Below the pieces are notes generated by a model. The model was not told where the DNA came from, did not search any database, and saw only the letters and a program-made list of their open reading frames with translations. A stretch of 64,000 bases of DNA from Autumnicola musiva (GTDB lineage Bacteria > Bacteroidota > Bacteroidia > Flavobacteriales > Flavobacteriaceae). A program made the position numbers and the translations under genes. How positions within the stretch are numbered: the stretch's first letter is position 1; the number at the start of each line of letters is the position of its first letter. The DNA is taken from positions 1 through 64,000 of the forward strand of contig NZ_JAVRHK010000006.1 of assembly GCF_031846585.1 (NCBI RefSeq), in the 5' to 3' direction. Below, piece after piece: positions 58,606-64,000 of the stretch.

Positions 58606-59883
58606 TTATTCTTTTTTCATATTGCGCTTAATTTTTTCTATTGCATTTTGAATAGATTTTTCAGGCTCAATTATATTGTTATTTCCCCAAAATTCCTTGT
58701 CATAAAATCCGCTTATATCATCGGCCATTACCACATAGGGATCAATAAGGTCGGCATTTTCCTTCCATTCGCTGTCGCTATACTTTTCCCAATCAGTCAC
58801 CACCATTTCGCTGTTAACGGTATAACGGGAATTAAATATTTTTCTCTTCCAGTTTACCACATATTCCATAATTGCATTTCCATAAGAAAAATGCCATTTT
58901 CCATCCTTCTCGGCATAATCTACTTCATAATACAGCTCTACAGGATATACTTTTGAACCGGTGGGTTTCTTTTTTACGAACATGCGTGTAGCCATATCTC
59001 GGTCATCAACATCCATTTTGTACTTTGCACGAACAAGAGTTAGGCTTTCTGCATCAATATATAGTTGACCAAAATACCAGGGGGTGGATTTATCCATCTC
59101 CTCAAAATTTACCACATAGATATAGCGGTCATCTATTTTGGTAGGATCATCAAAATTAAATTCATAGTTCTCCATCATTTCCGGTTTAAGTACATACTCT
59201 GTGTACTTGATCAGGTCCAGATAAAGGCTGTTAAAAGGTCCTCCTCTCAGTTTCAAAGCCAGGGTGTCCAATTTGTCGTAATCTGTACTTTTTCTTGCTT
59301 TATAGATTGAAACCAGGTCTTTTCTCCTAGTATTGTGTGGTTTCTTATATATTTTCACCACCGCTTCAGAAAGAGAAACATTTGTACGCCGTCTTTTGAT
59401 TATTTCCCTGTAGAAGGCGGTCATTAAGGTTTGGTCGGTAATATAATTTTCATCTTTTTGAGTCAGCATTTTCTCCACAAGGGTGCGGGCATCTTTAGCG
59501 TTAAAAATATTTACTTCAGAAAGCTTTTCTACAGATTCCACAAGTTCCACCCGATTATTATCCTTAAAATAATCAAGCGGAAGGTTTTTACTGCTGAACC
59601 CCAGGTAGGAAACATTAACAATAACAGGCGTTAGACTATCATGAACTTTCAGTACAAATTCCCCGGCGGCATTGGTAATAGTAGAAATATTGCTTCGGTT
59701 TACCGAAATTAGAGCAGACGCAATAGGATCATCATTTTGGCTGTTTACCACCATACCTTTATATTCTGTATAGTTTTTTTGATTTTGCTGTTGAAAAGCA
59801 AATAAATAGACCGGTAAGAGTAAAAATATCAGGAAGGCCAGGAGCTTTACGCTCTTAAGCTGAAAAAAATTAAATGTTTTCAT
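58606..59883 (-). CDS. Exported protein with carboxypeptidase-regulatory-like domain
   Basis: A 425-residue exported protein. After a signal peptide (about residues 1-30, ending YLFAFQQQ) it has a CarboxypepD_reg-like beta-sandwich (about 38-115; YKGMVVNSQNDDPIASALISV), followed by an uncharacterised domain (about 130-400) with conserved TAFYREIIKRRRTNVSLSEAVVKIYKKP. The domain order is common in surface and outer-membrane-associated proteins of Bacteroidota. Function is unknown. It converges on the serine hydrolase gene. Confidence 0.75.
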   Translation of the reverse strand: MKTFNFFQLKSVKLLAFLIFLLLPVYLFAFQQQNQKNYTEYKGMVVNSQNDDPIASALISVNRSNISTITNAAGEFVLKVHDSLTPVIVNVSYLGFSSKNLPLDYFKDNNRVELVESVEKLSEVNIFNAKDARTLVEKMLTQKDENYITDQTLMTAFYREIIKRRRTNVSLSEAVVKIYKKPHNTRRKDLVSIYKARKSTDYDKLDTLALKLRGGPFNSLYLDLIKYTEYVLKPEMMENYEFNFDDPTKIDDRYIYVVNFEEMDKSTPWYFGQLYIDAESLTLVRAKYKMDVDDRDMATRMFVKKKPTGSKVYPVELYYEVDYAEKDGKWHFSYGNAIMEYVVNWKRKIFNSRYTVNSEMVVTDWEKYSDSEWKENADLIDPYVVMADDISGFYDKEFWGNNNIIEPEKSIQNAIEKIKRNMKKE

Positions 59884-60192
59884 AGCAAAATATTTTAAAA
59901 ATAAATCCCTTTAAGATACCAAAAATTTAATCTTTTATTAATTTTATTTAAGTTAATATTTTAAGTTATTATAAATTAATTCCTTAATTGCATACTGATA
60001 TTTATGTGTTAAAAAAAACAGATGGTAATCAATCACCTATTACATAAGTATATAAGTTTGCAGTAAATCAATTTTCACTGAAGTAATTGAGGATTTGTGA
60101 GATAAAAAGAAAAAATAAGACCTGGCGGAAATAGGAGCAGGTTTGGCAGGGTTCTGGGAAGCTGATGTATTTTTATCTTAAAAAAATAGAAA
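59884..60192. other. Intergenic region without a gene, about 310 nt
   Basis: AT-rich upstream region of the carboxypeptidase-regulatory-like gene and downstream of the PQQ-type lipoprotein. Apart from general AT-rich promoter-like DNA I found no hairpin, repeat or short ORF worth listing in it. Confidence 0.5.
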
Positions 60193-60229
60193 AAAGGCCG
60201 GATAATCTCATTTAGAAGATCCGGCCTTT
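60193..60229 (-). terminator. Terminator of the PQQ-type lipoprotein gene
   Basis: AAAGGCCGGAT (60193-60203) and ATCCGGCCTTT (60219-60229) pair perfectly over 11 bp with a 15-nt loop, with a U run on the minus strand. A second small stem (CCGCAA/TTGCGG, 60248-60259) lies closer to the stop codon. Confidence 0.85.
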
Positions 60230-60262
60230 CTTTTAAATTATATTCATCCGCAACTTGCGGGT

Positions 60263-62509
60263 CTAGTTTGAAAGTTTTAGAATTTTACCAGTATTTCCTG
60301 TAGGGCCGGTCATTTCAGATACTGCTATATAAATTTCACCTTCAAGGTCCTGTCCAAACCCTTTAAGATAATATCCAATATCATCCGGATTACCTGCAAG
60401 ATCAATTTCAACGAAAGACCATAATCCGGATCCGGATGGCAACGCTACAAAAATTTCTCCCGAAAGAGGGTCTTCACCATTGGAGAAAGAACCAAAGATG
60501 TATTGCCCCTGGAATTCTGGTAAGTCATTCCCGCGGTACACATATCCTCCCACGATAACACTCGTTCTGCCACCAGCGGGATTTTGATAATTTTTCATTT
60601 CAATCACCGGATCTATAAGAGGATTTCCATAAATATCAACTTCAGGACAATTGGGTAAAACCTCTTCATTATTGGAAGCATTAAAGCAATGAGTTCCTTC
60701 TTTCACATTCCAGCCGTAATTACCGCCTTTATTCACGATACTTACTTCTTCCCAAAGTAGTTGTCCTGCATCTCCTACATAAAGCTCATTCATCCCGCCC
60801 ATATCGAAGGAAAATCGATAAGGATTCCGGAAGCCATAGGCATAAATTTCATCCAGGCCGGGCCCGTCAACAAAAGGATTATCTGCCGGAATGCTGTACG
60901 GTCTACCATTAACATCTATTCTGAGGATATTTCCCAGGAGGTTAGCTTCAATATCCTGCCCGTTACCACCGGCATTTACTTCATACCAATCTTCAACATG
61001 TCCTGGAGCCACATCATTGGAACCGCCACCATCGCCGATGGAAATATAGAGGTAACCATCTGGACCAAAGGCTATGGTCCCCCCCTCATGATTAGTTTGA
61101 GGCTGATCTACCTCTAAAACAATTCTTTCTGATCCTGAATCAGCCTGGTTAGGAGTTGAAGGAGAAACGCTGAATTCTGAGATCCGGCTTGTGTTGTTCC
61201 AGGATGCTCCAGTTTCCGGGCCACCCGCACGGGGTGGTGCAGTGTAATACACGTAAAAAAGTCCGTTCACAGCATAGTCAGGATGAAAAGCCAGTCCCAA
61301 AAGACCTCTCTCGTCATATTGAGTCCTCAAATCTACAATTTCCCCTGATATATCTAAAAATGGTTCCTCAAGTTTATTACCTGATTCATCTATAACCCAA
61401 ATTTTGCCAATCTGGTCAATAACAAATAATCTTTCGCTGTCATCGGGAGCTGCAACCACCCCCAAGGGGGAAACCATGTTATCTGCAATTATCGCTAATT
61501 CCACATCGGCGAATAGAGCAGGGGAATCTGCGGCTCCATTGCCGCAGTCTCCTTCCATAAAATGGAAATAATCATTATTGGATTCTCCATCAAAAAGCGC
61601 CCTTATATCTTCATCTGAAATAAGCCCGCTGCGAATTATTTCTTCCTCTGCGTCATATTCATCAGAAGGCATTAAGGAGATTTCTATATAATATTCATCG
61701 ATGCCGCTTCCATCGGGCAGGACGATACAAAGTGGATCTGCATAGGCATCACCATTATTATTTACTCCAACCATATTCATCAAATCGCTCCCGATAGGAG
61801 TGCCCATTGGATTTTCAATATCCCCGCTATAGTTCCAAACATCCACACTAAAGTGCGCAGGATAATGCCTGCCATTGTCATCGCAGTAATTTCCAAAAAT
61901 GCAGAATTCTATAGCTTCTTTGGCAATAATATCGAAAAACAGATATCCATATTCATTAACCATCCGGTTATCATAGCACATAACATCTACGCTTACATAT
62001 TTCTTTACCCCTGCACCAAGGGAAATATCAAAGGGGAGTGCGGTATCTACCATTTCATCTAAAGAACCCATCTCCCGTGGCGCAATCCAGATTTCATTCC
62101 CGTTTGCATCAAAAACGGTAAAATATTCCAGCGTGTAGGTGCCGGGAACAAGTTCCAGTTGTGATGAATATTCAGTAAAATAATTCTCTACCCCGTCCCC
62201 GTCAGAGTCATCAGGATTTGGATTTAAATCCACCCTAACCGGATCATCGTCATTACCAACTGCCCAGGCTCCATCTTGCGAGAGGGCAATTTCCACATAG
62301 GCGGGATTATTGTCTGAACATTCAGGGATTCCACCAATTTGCTGTTTAAGGGCAGCCTTATTGGAAACAAGATCATTTAACAAAGTACTAAAAGATAACG
62401 TAGCTTTTTCTGGATCACTTTCAGTTAAATTATTTTCATCTTTACTACAGGAAGAAAATAATAATGCCAGGGCGGCAATAAACGCTGCACAATAATTTAA
62501 TTTTTTCAT
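60263..62509 (-). CDS. Lipoprotein with glucose/sorbosone dehydrogenase-like domain
   Basis: A lipoprotein of about 748 residues (start at the ATG at 62509; lipobox FSSC, Cys21). The C-terminal half (from about residue 335) is a PQQ-type GSDH beta-propeller: PLGVVAAPDDSERLFVIDQIGKIWVID, RGLLGLAFHPDYAVNGLFYVYY, QTNHEGGTIAFGPDGYLYISIGDGGGS and FRNPYRFSFD are family signatures. The N-terminal 300 residues form an acidic, Cys-containing domain of unknown type (with PGTYTLEYFTVFDANG). Secreted dehydrogenase or sugar-sensing roles are plausible; the PQQ-dependence is only inferred from the fold. Confidence 0.83.
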   Translation of the reverse strand: MKKLNYCAAFIAALALLFSSCSKDENNLTESDPEKATLSFSTLLNDLVSNKAALKQQIGGIPECSDNNPAYVEIALSQDGAWAVGNDDDPVRVDLNPNPDDSDGDGVENYFTEYSSQLELVPGTYTLEYFTVFDANGNEIWIAPREMGSLDEMVDTALPFDISLGAGVKKYVSVDVMCYDNRMVNEYGYLFFDIIAKEAIEFCIFGNYCDDNGRHYPAHFSVDVWNYSGDIENPMGTPIGSDLMNMVGVNNNGDAYADPLCIVLPDGSGIDEYYIEISLMPSDEYDAEEEIIRSGLISDEDIRALFDGESNNDYFHFMEGDCGNGAADSPALFADVELAIIADNMVSPLGVVAAPDDSERLFVIDQIGKIWVIDESGNKLEEPFLDISGEIVDLRTQYDERGLLGLAFHPDYAVNGLFYVYYTAPPRAGGPETGASWNNTSRISEFSVSPSTPNQADSGSERIVLEVDQPQTNHEGGTIAFGPDGYLYISIGDGGGSNDVAPGHVEDWYEVNAGGNGQDIEANLLGNILRIDVNGRPYSIPADNPFVDGPGLDEIYAYGFRNPYRFSFDMGGMNELYVGDAGQLLWEEVSIVNKGGNYGWNVKEGTHCFNASNNEEVLPNCPEVDIYGNPLIDPVIEMKNYQNPAGGRTSVIVGGYVYRGNDLPEFQGQYIFGSFSNGEDPLSGEIFVALPSGSGLWSFVEIDLAGNPDDIGYYLKGFGQDLEGEIYIAVSEMTGPTGNTGKILKLSN

Positions 62510-62825
62510 AAGTATCAATTAAGGTTATTTAAATTTTATAACTAGCTGAAGTATCGTGGACCCAGATAAACAGCAAAATGAAATTCTCCTGAGGGAGAGA
62601 GGAGATCCTAACAATCAATTTTCAAGTTAGATGATATCCGGAAAGTAGGGGATAGGTGAATTCCCCCATTTCCCTCTGATTTATAAATATTTAGATCATT
62701 TTTTCTTCCCGTCATTGATTCCATGACAAATTGTATTTTTAATGAGGATCAGGATACTCATTCCAAAACTTGGCATTTAATTAAAATTTCCTGCAATTAT
62801 TCTTAATTTTAGATAAACGGCAGCT
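62510..62825. other. Divergent intergenic region, about 316 nt
   Basis: Between the lipoprotein and methyltransferase genes. It holds a short stem TCTCCT/AGGAGA (near 62584-62605) and no ORF with a convincing start. Promoter boxes were not clear in either direction. Confidence 0.45.
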
Positions 62826-63560
62826 ATGAAAGATAATTTTTCTACAAAATCAGAACAGTACGCAAAATTCCGGCCCACTTATCCGGCAGAGTTATATGAT
62901 TTTCTTAGGAAACATCTAAATAATAAATTAACTGCTTGGGATTGCGGAACGGGCAATGGACAGGTAGCGGCAGAATTGGCTGCGTTTTTTCAGGAAGTGT
63001 ATGCTACGGATATAAGTGAACAACAGCTGGAAAACGCCGTGAAAAAATCAAATATTACCTATTCAAAGCAACCTGCGGAAAAAACTATTTTTCCGGATAA
63101 TTATTTTGACCTTGTAACAGTGGCACAGGCCATACACTGGTTTGATTTTGATAAATTTTACGCTGAAGTAAAAAGAGTGGTTAAGCCGGACGGATTAATT
63201 GCTGTTTTAGGTTATGGCTTGTTTTCCAGTGATTCTAAAACCAATAAAGTCATTCATCATTTTTACCGGGAGATTACAGATCCTTACTGGGATCCGGAGC
63301 GGAAATATTTAGATGAAGAGTATAAAACCATTCCTTTTCCGTTCGCTGAAATTGAAACTCCTCATTTCCGGCTGGAATTAAACTGGAGTCTTGATCAGCT
63401 TCTGGGATATCTGAAAACATGGTCTGCCGTTAAACATTATGAAAATGCTAATGGAGAGAATCCTGTAGATCTTGTGGCAGATGATTTCAGAAAAAGTTTT
63501 GGAACCCAGGGGAGGGTGATTTTTCCAATACTGTTCCGACTCGCTAAGGTAACTGCCTGA
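62826..63560 (+). CDS. Class I SAM-dependent methyltransferase
   Basis: A 244-residue methyltransferase. Motif I WDCGTGNGQ at about residues 38-46, the acidic loop VYATDISEQQLENA, and the VTVAQAIHWFDFDKFYAEVKRVVKPDGLIAVLGYG block define a Methyltransf_11-type Rossmann domain. The sequence near the N-terminus (NFSTKSEQYAKFRPTYP) and the overall pattern resemble trans-aconitate methyltransferase-like (TMT1/Crg1) proteins. Substrate is unknown. No signal peptide. Confidence 0.87.
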   Translation: MKDNFSTKSEQYAKFRPTYPAELYDFLRKHLNNKLTAWDCGTGNGQVAAELAAFFQEVYATDISEQQLENAVKKSNITYSKQPAEKTIFPDNYFDLVTVAQAIHWFDFDKFYAEVKRVVKPDGLIAVLGYGLFSSDSKTNKVIHHFYREITDPYWDPERKYLDEEYKTIPFPFAEIETPHFRLELNWSLDQLLGYLKTWSAVKHYENANGENPVDLVADDFRKSFGTQGRVIFPILFRLAKVTA

Positions 63561-63700
63561 TTTTTATTTCCTGGGTAACGTTTAGATTAAACGTGTGATG
63601 CCTGAATTCCCAATTTAAAGGTCCAACCTCCACTTTTGAAATGTCTCATCGCAACTTTTATCTTATGAATTGTCACTTATTTATTCTCGGTTCTAATTCT

Positions 63701-63708
63701 TATCTTTG
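63701..63708 (+). promoter_or_regulatory. Predicted -7 box of ychF
   Basis: TATCTTTG at 63701-63708 fits the Bacteroidota -7 consensus, 34 nt before the ychF ATG. The upstream TTG (63670-63672) is at a long spacing, so only the -7 box is firm. Confidence 0.45.
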
Positions 63709-63742
63709 CAGCCGCAAAAATTACTGCATCAAAATTTAAAAT

Positions 63743-64000
63743 ATGAAAGCCGGAATTGTAGGATTACCTAATGTTGGAAAATCAACACTCTTTAACTGTC
63801 TGTCGAACGCAAAAGCGCAGAGTGCAAATTTTCCTTTTTGTACAATAGAACCAAATATTGGAGTGGTAAATGTTCCCGATAAAAGGCTTCAGAAACTTGA
63901 AGAACTTGTGCATCCTGAACGTGTACAGCCTGCAACGGTTGAAATTGTAGATATTGCCGGGCTGGTGAAAGGAGCAAGTAAAGGGGAAGGTTTGGGAAAC
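63743..64000 (+). CDS. ychF: Redox-regulated ATPase YchF/Ola1, 5' part
   Basis: The first 86 codons of a YchF-type Obg-family P-loop protein, running off the window end. It has the G1 motif GLPNVGKST, the GIVG start, FCTIEPNIGVVNVPD with the conserved switch region, and VDIAGLVKGASKGEGLGN in the G3 region (DxAG). YchF binds ATP in preference to GTP and associates with ribosomes. The rest of the gene lies outside. Confidence 0.95.
   Translation, partial: MKAGIVGLPNVGKSTLFNCLSNAKAQSANFPFCTIEPNIGVVNVPDKRLQKLEELVHPERVQPATVEIVDIAGLVKGASKGEGLGN

Noticed and set aside
1..64000. CRISPR array or tandem repeat array
   Set aside because: No regularly spaced direct repeats were found on either strand when reading the window.

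Overview
The window (about 37% GC by eye) is chromosomal DNA from a Bacteroidota bacterium, most likely a marine-type Flavobacteriaceae member (Gramella/Christiangramia, Salegentibacter, Zunongwangia group). Three things support this: lineage-typical proteins (DUF4290, DUF6146, a START-like protein, BatA-type and DUF937 proteins), almost no Shine-Dalgarno sequences, and repeated Bacteroidota promoter boxes (-7 TAnnTTTG with an upstream TTG). Nothing looks plasmid- or phage-like. Mobile DNA is limited to the first kilobase, where three truncated transposase remnants lie next to a tRNA-Met gene.

Positions 1-31 kb are mostly housekeeping and conserved lineage genes. These are a START-like protein, a class IV aminotransferase, YqgE, HU, an fmt-recQ-ATPase operon, DUF493, DUF4290, murA, a 490-residue conserved protein of unknown function, an MBL hydrolase, an esterase, a dihydroorotase-like protein, a BatA-like protein, a GAF histidine kinase, a TIGR02757 protein, an outer-membrane beta-barrel protein, LolD, msrA-folE, a His-rich TonB receptor with a His/Cys-rich exported partner, a serA-serC-acyl-CoA reductase group and a ferredoxin. 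Three enzymes here carry telling active-site changes. MurA has Asp in place of the catalytic Cys. The dihydroorotase homologue has lost its metal-binding histidines. The SerA-like dehydrogenase has Arg in place of the catalytic His.

Positions 31-40.4 kb form an L-arabinose locus. A Nudix-HTH repressor of the AraR type is divergent from araB-araD-araA, a lipoprotein aldose 1-epimerase and a sodium/solute symporter. A large inverted repeat overlaps the operon promoter. An AraC-family regulator and a small secreted protein sit next to it.

Positions 40.6-57.2 kb hold the most striking region, a 16.5 kb alpha-glucan/trehalose divergon. One arm (glgE, treS-maltokinase fusion, glgB) turns trehalose into branched alpha-glucan through maltose 1-phosphate. 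The other arm (treZ, a GH57/DUF3536 enzyme, treY, malQ) can turn alpha-glucan back into trehalose. Together they encode a closed glucan-trehalose loop from one intergenic control region that carries palindromes. GlgB has a Lys/Ala/Ser/Thr-rich, aromatic-free N-terminal tail of about 215 residues resembling histone H1, which I consider the most unusual single feature.

Positions 57.2-64 kb contain a secreted serine hydrolase, a carboxypeptidase-regulatory-domain protein, a glucose/sorbosone-dehydrogenase-like lipoprotein, a methyltransferase and the 5' end of ychF, which runs off the window. No CRISPR array, rRNA, prophage or complete insertion sequence was seen.
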